Source of the DNA: Syngnathus acus
Taxonomy: Eukaryota > Chordata > Actinopteri > Syngnathiformes > Syngnathidae
DNA length: 64,000 bases
NCBI RefSeq assembly: GCF_901709675.1
Contig: NC_051100.1
Span: 11,318,786-11,382,785 of the forward strand
Direction: 5' to 3'
The position numbers were made by a program, and so were the translations under genes. The number at the start of each line of letters is the position of its first letter. Positions within the stretch are counted from its first letter, which is position 1. Below the pieces are notes generated by a model. The model did not search any database, was not told where the DNA came from, and saw only the letters and a program-made list of their open reading frames with translations. Shown here in pieces: positions 1-12,081 of this stretch.

Positions 1-3000
1 CAAAAGTCACCTGTTGACAAAGTTGGGCGGGTTCCCACCTTACAGTTTAAAGGGCAAACCCATTAAGGCTCATTAAGAGCGGCACACTCGGCAATGACTT
101 CCTCAGACACACAAAAGCAACACACTTCACTCGGGCCATTTTTTTCTTACTCGACTTCTTAAAAGAAAAAAAAAAAAAAAAAGACGACGGTATCAAATTT
201 TATACATGTCCAAAGAGTGTCACAGTACAAACACTCCATTGCTGGCTGTTGACTTCCACACGTTCGCCCTTGCCAAACAGTTGTGAAAAGATATCTTTTT
301 ATGGTTTTCAAGATCAGAACAAGATAAAGCTAATGCCCTCGTAATTCATTTGTTTGGTGCACTTCGGCTCACGTTTTGTGCTCTCTCTACAATGAAACAC
401 AAGCCATGATGTTGGCTACAAAGATATCAATCCCAAACATGGGCATCTTTTTCCACAAAATTTCAGTTGAAGTCCAAATTGTTTTTTCACCCTGACATTT
501 TTGGTTGAACCTCCTATTTGTTTGACTTTTGAGGGCAATCAAATTGGTTCACCTCCAAATTATTTTGACTTGAGTGGAGCTCACACTACATTAGCTGCTC
601 GTCACGGTAATAGCCGTGTTTAAGGAATCAATTAGTTTCCCGTGACATGTCTCCCAGGAGCAAGTTGAGGTCTTGCAATAACAAAGGAGGAACAATCATG
701 TCATTGTTGTCTTTTTCCTTCTTACTTGTTGTTTGCTTTGGAAGACAAACAAGATTCCGGATTTTAGGTTCCCCGCGAGACCTCGCGGTGTCGAAACCCT
801 CCGAGGTCCATAATTTGATTCGATGCTGTTAAAATCATCTCATTCGAGACGCCCCCCCCCCTCTGCTATTATTGTTATCAGGGATTGTTCGCAATGGTTT
901 ACCGCTGAGACGTGGCTGGGAAACGTGGGGAGAAGTGGAAGGCCTGCAAATGGCCAGCGCTTGCTGTATTTCATCAGCAGGAATGTAGAGAGCGCTTATC
1001 AAAGAAAGCACTCGGAGTTCAACCTGCGTCTTTTTACGATCAACCTGAAGCGCATCTGGTCGCTGGCCAGATGCGAAGACGCTCCAGTCGTGTCGGGTCT
1101 CTCCGCTCCCTGCGAACGCGCGTCAGAACATGCCATTGACGACGATTAGCCCGTTCACGTGTGTATGCGTGTGTGTCGGCCTGTGAAAAGTCAAATATTT
1201 GCGGTGCTTGAAGCTTCCCCAAGCGGTCGCGCGGAAGGCAAGCCGCCAAGCCGAGCGACTGCGCGCAACAAAGCTTGTGGCCTCCGACTTTATTTATTGC
1301 TAGCACGCAAGGAGCAAAATCAAGCCTGGAACATTTGATGTTGAAGTTCTAGCACCAGACGTTTGACAGGAAAACACCACTTGTTCTCTCTCGTGTGGCC
1401 GAATGAGCTTGTGCGGCCCCCCGAGGCCTTGACGGAACAAATTGAATACGCTGACGGTTCGCCGCTGATCGGAGGAGGCATCGGTAAAACGATGATGGCG
1501 CGGCATGCATGTACACGCACACCGCCAGACATGCGCTCTCTTGTCTGGCTCGTGGAGGATCGTAAAATTGTCTTCCTGCTCGTCCTCGTCTGTGTTCTTG
1601 GCACTTATGATGCGCATCACACGCGAGACGACAAGCCCCGCCTCCAACTTCCGTCTATTCTAGGTTCTTGGACTAGGACGCTCTTTGTCTTCACTTTTTA
1701 GACTGACACAAGTTGACAAATGCACCCTACTAGCCAAGTTAGAAAATTCTTCCCGTTAGCATCTCACGCTTTACTACTCATACGAGTTGTGTTTCCAGTC
1801 CTGCTCCTTCTGTCCACCAATCGGCTCTGTCCAGCCGCTCGTCTCGTCCCGGTGTCCCTCGTCGTCTCATCACTTGGCTCGCTGCTGTCGTTTTGTTGTT
1901 GCCTGCGCGCGAATCCAGTTGTCCAGTTGTGAGGGTTGTTTTGTTTCTGAAAATAGATTTTTGTGTGTTGCATTTTTGTGCCACCATCATCACGCAAAAT
2001 ACCTTCATTAACTCTGACACATTGTTTCAATGTTGTTGTCTGACTCGCATGCCAAACATGTCCCACCAGTGTGTGGAAATGCCTCGCTAGTGAGGATCAC
2101 GAATGTCCTCGTACATGGACCTGGATCTTGACTAAATGTAATATGTGTGTGTGTGTGCTTTGTGCAAATATTCCACCCCCTCAAAAGCCGCCCCTTCCTT
2201 CCGATGACATAAAACATTATTCTATTATATGACGATGTCATGGTTGAATTCCCCCGATGTCTGCTCCCTTCACACCTACTCACTTGCTCCACATATGGCG
2301 CACACACACACATGCAAGTGAATGGGGGGGGGGGGGGGGTCGATGATGACCGCCCCCAGCTCTCTACACACCCTTTCACTTCCACCCTATGGCTTCTTCT
2401 TTGGCAGCTGCATGCAATTGCAAGTGGGGCGCTCATTCCACCCCCGAGTCCCTCTAACATCATCATGCTAATAGGCTAACCGCTACGCTTCTGACCCCCT
2501 CGTGGGGATGCGACCTGAGTGGGAGATAGGACGCTCCATCTGCAGGCCATACGTGCACGCACACCTCTGCCAAATTGTTGCAAAAAAATATTTGTCTTTG
2601 GATTTTTATTGGGTTTATTTCGATTGTAAAAGTCAACTGGAATGGCTTCAGATCCAAAGAACTTGTACGGTCTCGGCATCACCTGGCTTGAAACGTGCGG
2701 CCCACAGTTTCAAGCCCCCCTCCGGGTAATAGCGAGGCCTAACGAGCATTCTTGTCGGTGTCAAAGGTCCGAGCGAGCCTTATCTCGGTAGTAAAAAAAA
2801 TAAATCTTATCAAAAGTCATATTTCATGTCAAAAGTGGCGTCCGGCATTTTGAAAACAATCGCGCGGCGGCCACGTGCGGCCTTGTCGCAAGAGGGAGGG
2901 TAAACATGCAGGCGTCCTTTGGGGTTACTCATTGAACGGCATCAACAATCGGTTGCTTTCTTTTGCTGGAAAAACCACACACACACGTTTCTTGTTTGTA

Positions 3001-3084
3001 TTTTTGTACTTTTAAACCCCCCCCCCCCCCAAAAAATTAAAACGTGTTTTTTTAGCAACAATAAAACCTAACCAACTGATAAGG
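1..3084. other. Intergenic, no gene recognised
   Basis: No open frame here resembles a known protein, and the frames present are short and overlap on both strands. Visible features are an A-run near 167-182, a run of 16 G at 2324-2339, a C-run near 3017-3030, and a more GC-balanced block at about 880-1290 that could be regulatory. In human the region beyond the PGBD5 3' end leads to GALNT2, but nothing like it is seen here. Confidence 0.6.
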
Positions 3085-3530
3085 GCGGTTCGGTCCCTGT
3101 ATCATCGATGCCAGAGTTTGGTCCGCATTTCTGGCAGTAAGTCGGATTCGTTCCCAGTGAGGGTTGGACTTGAGGCTGCCCTCTGTTTCTGTTGATTCTG
3201 TTCATAACTTTTATGGACAGAATTTCTGGGTGCAGCTGAGGCGTTGAGGGTGTCGGGTTTGGGGACCTCAGCATTGCGACTCTGCTTTTTGCAGACGACG
3301 TAGTGCTGTTGGCTTCTTCAAGCCGTGAGCTCCAGCTCTCACTGGAGCGGTTCGCAGCCGAGTGTGAAGCGGTCGGGATGAGGGTCAGCACCTCCAAATC
3401 CGAGTCCATGGTCCTCGGTCGGAAAAGGGTGGAATGCCCTCTCCAGATCGGGGATGAGATCCTGCCCCAAGTGGAGGAGTTCAAGTATCTTGGGGTCTTG
3501 TTCACGAGTGAGGGCAGGATGGAGATATTG
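3085..3530 (+). mobile_element. Broken LINE reverse-transcriptase fragment
   Basis: The plus-strand translation matches the middle of a non-LTR retrotransposon reverse transcriptase. The catalytic FADD box is at 3288-3299, followed by VVLLASS and, downstream, the typical EEFKYLGVLFTSEGRME segment that ends near 3525. An in-frame TGA at 3237-3239 and a frame change near 3150-3180 show that it is dead. Only about 150 codons remain; the endonuclease, thumb and 3' tail are missing. The motifs are those of a LINE common in teleost genomes; the clade is not assigned. Confidence 0.85.
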
Positions 3531-4204
3531 TCTGTCTCCATGTGTTGCTGCACCTTTTGTGTTCAAATCATCTTTAGCTTACCGCCACATTGATGCTAAT
3601 CATGAGCCCGTCGCAGAGCATTGGCATCTAACAAATATGGTGAGCTCTCTTCAATGGGCAGGTGTGCTCTCCCCGCCGCTGGCCTCCCACTAACCTCACC
3701 GTGTACTCGTACGTCGCTTTGGGTGGAGAGCCCCAGACATGCTGGAGACGACGGTTGTAAAGTTGGGAAAGTCTCATGAAAACACCGGCGCGCTTTTCAT
3801 TCAACTCCATGACTAATCTTTTATGATATTGTTTGAAAAAGAACAAAAAGAAAAGAGTAACGCCCCATTTTTTTGCAGCCAGCCATTAAAGGTGATTTGG
3901 CAGGATTAATCTTTGAAAGAAGAGACTTCTGTCATGACTAATGTCTTCCCCATCGCCTTTTTTTTTTTATGTACGCTATATAAACAGAGATATTGGGACA
4001 CTCACACAGTCGTCATTCTTGACCTTGACGGTTAAATATTGTGAAATTTTAAAAAATACCAACATATACAATAGAACTACTTAAATGTTGTGTGCTGGAT
4101 GAAACACAAATGTTAAACCTCTGGCACAGTTTGCTCATTTGTCATCCAAGCCTTCCCACCTACGCCCAATTTTGAGTCTTCCTTGAGCCTCAGATTCTTG
4201 TTTG

Positions 4205-4262
4205 TGTGGGTGTGCAAACTCCACACAGGAAAGGGCTCGGCCACTGGGCCACCGTGCTACCG
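4205..4262. repeat. Fragment of a dispersed teleost repeat
   Basis: The words 'aactccacacaggaa' and 'gggccaccgtgctacc' are the signature of a dispersed repeat frequent in teleost genomes. Other pieces of the same family occur at 27285-27318 and 47585-47646. Only the end of the consensus is present. Confidence 0.55.
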
Positions 4263-4838
4263 ATCATATTTGGGAGTTATGTCGGCATTAATATCGCACA
4301 TTCAAAGGCTAAATGAGCTCCGTATTCAAATTGAAACCAAGAGGCTTTCATGAAACCTTTACTTGCTCTGCAGGTAATGCTTTCAGTTTTATGATGACAC
4401 AAGTTGACCTCTGGAAGATTAAATCAAAGCCAAATGAAAGCAGAAGCATTGATGTGCTTGGCAGCTAAGTGTTGTGTTAAGATTATCCTCTCACAAAACA
4501 AACCGACAAAGAATTTACGTTTTTTAAGCTCTTGTTTAAAACCTAAAACGTGCAAGCGCGTCTTGTAATGCAGGTTGTGGTGTGCTGCCCTCTGCTGTTC
4601 ATATAGTGCATTACGATTCTAAAATGTACGGCTCTATTAAATTAGAAGTAGGTGGGAAATTACTTATTGAACTTTATCTAACCAAGCATTCAATTCCAAA
4701 ACGAAACTCGTGTATTGTAAAGATTCGCAAAACACGTGATTTTACTTGTTAGACTTTGGGTGACATTATTATTGGCGAGTCACGTGATTTTTTTTTAACT
4801 CTGAGGCGAATAGCATATATAATATATATACATAGCAA

Positions 4839-4839
<1 letters not shown>

Positions 4840-4870
<31 letters not shown>
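4840..4870. repeat. (TA)n microsatellite
   Basis: An alternating TA tract inside a wider AT-rich stretch (about 4810-4880). Confidence 0.9.
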
Positions 4871-4872
<2 letters not shown>

Positions 4873-6776
4873 AATATAAGTAACTGACACCCTCCCGTTG
4901 ATATGTGTAAATCCACAAGATGCAACAATGTACCACTTTTGTCTAAACACATTTCGACATGGCACAAACAGGTGTAAAATCCAAATCTTTAAATATACAA
5001 ACTTGTCAATGCGTCAATATTTGTGTTAGCTTCAAGCTAGCAAACGTTTCTCAGTTATTTGATTGAATATTTTGATATTCATTTTTTAAAAAAGTATGCA
5101 TTTTAATTTGGTTGAAATGACAGCGACACAAAGGCTTCGTACAACTCATCATCACACACATTTCTGAAATTTATTTGGTCCAGTTATTGTACACGTTTCA
5201 ACCCAGTGTCAACAATACATGCACACACACACGCACACACACATTCGTACGTGTGTCCGGCTCATCAGTTGCATGAGGGGGAAACTTTTTTTCTTCTTTT
5301 TTTGCCTCCTCTACGTGGCTGCTAAGCTGACCTAACATTGAAGTCTACTTGATACCGATTAGCACCCGCTTATGAGATAACAAAATCCAACAAATGTTAG
5401 TTTGCAATGAGTGCCGGTTAGCTCGCTCTCAAATCCTCATTGGAGCTGATGATTGCACATTTCTTTCTACTGACTCGGTGGACATGAAGATGAAGCACTG
5501 CACAGATAACACGCGCACACATATTGCACATCACGAGGACATCATCTCATATCGCATGACTTTAGAGCCAATCAAAAAAGAGAGGCCTTCTCGCATTACA
5601 CAATTCAGGCCAGTCAAGCTTCGGCAACAGCAGACACGTTGTTATATTATTGTTTGTTTAATTGCAACTTTATGCACGTGGCCTGTGTTTAATATTGAAG
5701 TGAAGGTTACTAAAAGTCAGTGCGGGACATTTCATTTCGTAGTTCTCTCACACACACACACACACACAAACAAAGTGACGACGACGTTGATTTGGATTAG
5801 TAATCAACAAAATGACAATCTTGGGTCTGCGTGATTTGTAAACAAAGTAGAAACACACAAAGTACGGTGCCGACTTGATTACAGCAAATTGATTGGCTTA
5901 ATTTCATACATTGATATGTACACAAGCTTTCATTGTCATCCGGAACATCCACTTCATTGGTTCACTTTCAGATAACAACTCATTTTAGGATTTAAAGGGG
6001 GACATATTGTGAGAAATATCATTTCTTTCATTTTATATGAACAATCGGGTCTTCCTACCCACCTTGTGTGAATTTAAACAACTACTAAATTTGTGAACGT
6101 GTTCAAGTATCCCCTTCTGCGCTTCCTCCAGCCCATGACATGATGGTCTATGCTGGGTGAAGATCCTGAGCCACTTTCAAGCAACAACATCTCCCCAAGT
6201 ATTCAATGCCCTAGCCGTTATGTAAAAGCTAAAAAGTAAGGACAGCTGGAATGATTTTTGTCGGATGTCCAGATTTGAATTCTTCATCCTGGAAGTGTGA
6301 TAACAAAATTTGTTACTCTGGAAATTGTTTTAAATTATGACCCCAAACAAATGCATAACGCATCTTTTTTTTAAATGATTATTTAATTCCCTGTCCACTG
6401 GCCAAAATAGTGTTTGTTGCCTAGCAACATCATCTTCATTTTGAGTCAAATTGTTGAATGCTGCAATAGGGGGACATTGTTGCCATTGTTGGTTTTGAAT
6501 AATACGTTACACGTTTTCTCCGGCATTTCAGAGTCAGAAATGAGAAAGTACTGTCTTGGAACACTCACGTGATCTCACGTTATCTTCGCACTTAGCGACT
6601 CTCACTATCCCGTGACAGCTCTTACTGCAGAAGTGATGTTCCGTATTATTTACGGTACGACCCAAATGGACCCAAGGACGAGTTGGCACTGCTTGAGTAT
6701 TGTGGTGGTGGTGGGGGTGTCAATGTGAATGTGATGGTGGGTGTCAGGTGAAGGGCGCCCCCCGGCGGCGGCCTTC

Positions 6777-9071
6777 TCACGGCGTGGGCGAGTCATCGTC
6801 CACGTCCAGCAGCTCCTTGACCAGTTTCTCTCCAAACTGCGCTCGGCTGTAGCGCTTGGCAGCGTAGGCGTCGGACATCTTGTAGAGGACGTAGGCGTTG
6901 TTGATGGCGATGCTGATGCTCAGCCAGAACACCTGCTGCCACGTCTTGTTGGGCTTATGGAAGATAAAATACCTGGCGACACACAGGGGCACATGTGATA
7001 CGCGCTCGCTGGACGCTTCATTAGGGACGTGTCAAAATTTTGGCACTCAGGCACACGTACTTGCTGAACTTGTCGTCGTATTTGCAGATATAGCTGAGAT
7101 GCGCGGCGAAGGCCTCCACCGCCAGGGGACACGCAACCTCGCCGCTTTTTCGCTTGATGATCAAACCTGACGCAAACACGCCGTCTTGTTGAGATGAAAG
7201 CTTTCGCTGACTGTTTATATCGTGACCGGATCCATCTCAAAAATGGATCCAAGTCGCCTACCTTGCTTGGTGGGCGAATAGGCGTTGGTGAGGAACCTGA
7301 AGTGGCCCTTGTTGTACCAGCTGATGAGCGACATGCTGCCTTGCATCATCACCCGCCAGTGTCCGCGCTGCGCCGGCGTGGAGCCGCACACCAGCATGCT
7401 CTGCGGCAGGCCCGTGCAGTCGCTCTTGCGTGTGCTCAGCAGGCCGCAGCAGTAAATGTCTGCGCAGGAACACAAGCACCATGACGCCGTGCATCGAATG
7501 CCGTCGTGCGATCGGACGGACCTTGCTTGCTGAACTCGGTGAAGAGTCCGAGGCTGGTGATGGACGGCCCCGTGAAGACGATGGTGTTCTTGCCAGAGAT
7601 GTTCTGGCACAGCTGCTTGGCCACCAGACTGTGCAGCTGAAGTTTGTTCTTGAGGGCGGCCAGCCCGTCCGAACCTTGGCCCTCTTTCAGATGAACTGAG
7701 ATCTGCGCACACAAAAGAGGAGGGACGTCCATCTTGTTGATGACACGCGCTGCATTAGGATGATTAGCCAACATGTAGCCTGCCTGTGGCTATCCTGCTA
7801 AGTGGCCTGCGTGCGTGTGGTGGCTAATGGAATCTGATCGATCGGCTCCATTAACTCGTCTAACTCCTCTCCGCCTCATCGTCAGCACAAGTCAGAGCAG
7901 ACGCATCGGTTGAGTGGTAATCATCAGAAATAATTGTAACCTGTTTGCTGAATGGGCGGGACACATTGGCGTTAGTTGCATCATTTTTTTAAAAAATAAT
8001 AAAGCTGCACAGTGCTTCTACTTAGATTTTAAACAGTGATGGCTCCATCCACGCACCTGACAGATGAATCCGGTGGAGGTGCACTGTCGAACCCAAAGAC
8101 TAAACTTCCTCTTCTTCCTCTTGCGTTGCTCTCGTTCGGTACAGGTGCTGATGAAAACCGGGTCCTCGTCTATTAAGGGTTCGTGGAGAACCTGCAAAAC
8201 AAAACAAAATCCCACTTGAGTAAGCAAGCAAATACGATGAGTGGATATAATAAGTCTGCACACCACGTTCTGTCATTATTCATTTGGACGGTTGCTCAAT
8301 TTTCTTATGTTGTATAATTTCTCTCGTGGCTGTCCAAGTAATCCGTTGGGGACCATTCGCCTGCTTGTTTTTTTCCCAAAGTGCTCGCAATGGAGGATTT
8401 CTCCTCGCTTAAACTGCTGCATCCAAAAGATGGCTTTCCAAGTCTAAACATGGAACGTTACATAATTCCTCCTTGCCCTGCATGTTTGTCCTGACAGTGG
8501 TGCGACTGTTTCCATGGCAACCAGTCAGGTCAGCCGCTTTGTTGGGTCGCGACAAAAATGCCGTTTCTGGTTTGCTGACCATTGTACGTCCCAAAAGCTT
8601 TTTAGCAGGTAATACTAAAAATGCTAAACATGCTAACACTTTAGAAAAAATTATGTTTCATGTGCATGTGGTTTGTCCTTGCTGTGGCTTTTATGGCTTT
8701 TCCTCCTCCTCCTCAGTTAACAGTTCCCTGTCAAATACTGAGTTGATGACATTCGCCAGCCACTAGATTAGGAACAGCTTCTTAAGCTAATTAGATCCAA
8801 CATGACTCTAGAAACAACTCGCTATGCTGCAGTGCAGTGCTGCAATCTGGAACCACACCAATAATAAACCTTATGTTCAATCAATAACTCTCTGGCAGCG
8901 TCAATCAAATCAGCAAGCAATATTTAATCATCAAGGCAAAACTTTAAACTCGAGCTTTTTGGGTCACATTGAGTGGAATGGATTTTGGACAGCCGTGACA
9001 CCCGCTGGCATTGACGTCTTACAGATAAAGTATGCTGGCCTAGATACACAATTCTTCGCGTGACACACACA

Positions 9072-9124
<53 letters not shown>

Positions 9125-12081
9125 TGCCCTCAGATTGTCATTCCTTGCGGGGGACTCACTTGGCTCGACCTCAATCAAGAGTACTTTTTTTGTTATCTCG
9201 CCGAACGTGAAGTGCAAAGTGCAATTTGATTTTCTCAGCTCTCGTGTAGGAATGAGTGATGTGGGAAGTTATTTTCTTTTTTCTATTTAAAGAAATCTAA
9301 TGGTGACTGGAATGGATATTGCTGGTGTGGACCCACCTGGGTCTGCGAAGGCTTGAAGGTGCAGCTGAAAGCCTGTTGCAGCGAGTCCAAGAAGGGCTGG
9401 ATCTTGTACAGGCCCTGGTTGCTCCCCTGCGACGGCCTGAATGCCACGATGTGGAAGTACTTGAGGATCTTTTCGAAGCGCGCCTGGCTCATCTTGAGCG
9501 CGATGCTGCGGTTGCTGAAGAAGCCCGAGCTCCAGATGCTCAGCACCGACTCGCAGTGGTGCACGCTGGTGGACGTGACGAAGCCCAGGAAGGCCTTCAT
9601 CTCCTGGGTCGTGACGGGACGCCAGCCCTCGTCGGAGCCGAAGCGCTCCTGGAACTTTTTGGCGTACATGTTGGTCTGCGTCACCATGTTTTGGATGCAG
9701 TTGTCTGGGACGAAGAGTTGGAAGAAATCCAGAGCGCTCGCCGTTGCCGGCATCTTCTGAGCGGGACCTGGAATGAGTTGCACAACATTGGAGAGGCGCA
9801 ACACTCCATTGTCTCTCCTTCATTGGCTAACAAATTAGAGCGAGCTTGCCGAGTCCCATTTAACACATGCGAAGAAGCAGCGCGACGGGTCCACAATAAG
9901 ACGTGGGCCGGTGAGCGGCCGTCGCCCAGTCAGCCCACGGCTCCCGATGCTTCTTCCACATTTGAATTCCATTAGACTTGCAAGCTGCAAGAAGGAGGAT
10001 TGGGCCAAAAGGAATTGTTGCTCGGGATGTGACTCACTTACTCACCGCCGACTTTTCTTCCTCCTAGCAGGCAGGAGTGAATCAAAAGCAGCAGGAGCGG
10101 GGGAAGATAATGAAATTATTCCAGCAAATATGCATTTTGTTCCCTGGGGATGGACGGAGCAATTGGACCGTCTGGCTCTGGATCAACTCAAACAAAATGG
10201 TTCCATCAGTGTGCTCATTTTCTAATTTCCCACAATCTTTAAAACAGCAACATAAATTTAAACGTTGCATAACACACAGACGACAGTCAAAACACGGCAA
10301 ACCCAGCCCATCCCTGATCTCTTAAGAGCAAATCAGTGTTTTAAATCCCCTCCAACATCACGATAAGCGGTTACATCATTTTATAATCTTGGCCCTCCTC
10401 CATCACCCTCGCACGACCCCGAAATGAAGATAAGAAAAACTTTTTTAAAAAAACACACGTAGTCAAAAATCTGGAATGCTTTCAAACTGCTGTTTCCAAG
10501 CCAAGCGGGAACCAGATGGAATTTTAAAGCCAGGCCAACATGATTTCTGGCTTTTTGACGGCTGCTGATGATTTATGTACACGGCGCGCAGCCCCCTGTG
10601 GCGGCGGGCTGTCACATCAATGTCAGTCAGCTGACAAAAAAGCAGGAAGCCGACTTCTCCTGGTGGGAGAAATGGCCATCTGAGGATCAGTAAGCACACA
10701 CCTTGTGCATTTCAAGTTTCGGGAGGATGGATGATGATGTTGGCCGCACCCACGGCGGTTGTGCAAATTCAGAACCATGCTGCGCAAACACTACCAAGGA
10801 AACAGGTGCAGGATGTAAAGCATCCGGGAAAACTTTGAATATTGAGCCAGCCATTCCCATCCCAGGTGACTTGGAGTCAACTGCAGACAATAAATTTGTA
10901 GTAGTGCTGTGGTGCCCCCGCCCCCTAGCGCCGCCACTGCAGTCTGTACTATTCCGACAGTTGCCTAACAACAGCTGCTTTACTGTCATAAAGTGGACAA
11001 AATTAGAAGATTTGTTTTTTTAATTTATAGAGAAAAAAAAGACACCATTTGTACAAATTTCAAGTACTGCTGCCGCACAGAATGACAGCGTGGCCCAAAT
11101 CAATTTACAACCTAGGCAGGAATGAAGGAATGCTCTGCACACCAAAACCGACTCGCCCTCCAGTGCGTCTAAAGAAGATCTACGTTTCTCCACACTGCCA
11201 GCAACGGCGTAATGTGTCCACAAGTCGTATTTTCCAACAATTGGACCTGCTTCAGTGCAGAACTTCACTCCCCGACTGATCCCCTGACACTGCACTACCA
11301 CTAATTAAATGATGGCGTATCCTTTTTTGATTAGAATGGGGCACACCTATTAAAAATGCCCTGTCACGTATGCATTAAATGATCAATGTGCAGTAGTTCC
11401 ACATCAGATGTCCAAATATTAGAAACAGCCACATGTCCCTTTTTTCAATCATCAGTGACTCAATAACAAAATTATATTGCTAAACTGCCAGGCATTTTTA
11501 ATGCAGTGCCGTCTTTCTTCATATTGTGACCACTGACAGCAATTATGATGCTGTGTCACCACCCCCCCCCCCCCCCACCCCACCCCACCCACGTAAGGTA
11601 AAATGAGCTACAATTGCCATCGATGTGCTGTCATAAAACGTGAGCACGACCTTCCTCATCCCGCCTCACCGTAAGAGCCTTTAAACGGCGGCACGGTGAC
11701 ATCTTGCAGGGTCTCCGTCCAGCCTTGCTCCTCGGCTTGGCTCCGGGACAGAGCACCGGGCGGACCGGGGCTGCCTGCCCCTGCTCCCCCGCCGTGTGAG
11801 CTCTCTCTGTCGGCCCGTCTCTGGTGATGGTGGTGTTGGTGGTGGTAGTGGTGGGGATGATGATGATGATGATAATGGTGGTGGTACTGCTGCTGCTGTT
11901 CCTCCTCGCCCGCCTCAGCAATGTAGTTGTCCGAGTCCGAGTCTCCCGAGGTGCTGTAGAACGGGTTGTCGCTGCTGTCGTCCCCGGACTCGCCGAACAC
12001 GTCGTCAGATATCTGCAGGCTCTCGTAGCGGGAGCGGGCCGCCTCCAGGAGGGACAGCGCCTTCCGGCCGCACTCCGCCAT
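6777..12081 (-). CDS. pgbd5: PGBD5, domesticated piggyBac transposase (7 exons, complete)
   Basis: Exons on the minus strand, in transcript order: 11670-12081, 9337-9767, 8057-8191, 7522-7702, 7262-7459, 7061-7166, 6777-6972. All introns are GT/AG and the joined frame gives 552 residues, slightly longer than human PGBD5. The N terminus ([22 protein letters not shown], split here as ISDDVFGES and NPFYSTS) and the transposase core ([69 protein letters not shown]) match the vertebrate PGBD5 family closely. The DDE_Tnp_1_7-type core fills roughly residues 145-540. PGBD5 is a single-copy, immobile, brain-expressed nuclear protein derived from a piggyBac transposase; whether it still acts on DNA is debated. 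The start ATG sits in a good context (GAGATGG). Exon 1 carries a Gln/His-rich insertion at about residues 62-87 that I do not know from mammals. The gene is head to head with COG2. Confidence 0.97.
9063..9121. repeat. (CA)n microsatellite in PGBD5 intron 2
   Basis: About 29 CA units with one CATA interruption, lying between PGBD5 exons 2 and 3. Confidence 0.95.
9768..11669 (-). other. PGBD5 intron 1
   Basis: The largest PGBD5 intron (1.9 kb), bounded by GTGAGG next to exon 1 and a CAG acceptor before exon 2. It contains a C-rich run at 11559-11591 (G-rich in the transcript). No further coding sequence is seen. Confidence 0.8.

Larger units (their letters stand above)
3531..6776. other. Intergenic / beyond PGBD5 3' end
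   Basis: This stretch is mostly AT-rich with no convincing coding frame. It holds a short dispersed-repeat fragment at 4205-4262, a (TA)n tract at about 4840-4870, and CA-rich patches at 5219-5245 and 5749-5769. The part next to 6776 should contain the PGBD5 3' UTR, but I could not pick a clear minus-strand AATAAA, so its end is unknown. Confidence 0.55.

Noticed and set aside
647-1149. Overlapping plus-strand frames near the window start.
   Set aside because: They overlap each other and minus-strand frames, contain no known domain and show no splice context; GC content alone explains them.
6001-6490. A possible MITE suggested by 'agggggacat' at both ends.
   Set aside because: The two copies are in direct rather than inverted orientation, and no target duplication was found.
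9319-9975. A 218-codon plus-strand frame.
   Set aside because: It is the reverse of PGBD5 exon 2, whose minus-strand reading matches the transposase family.
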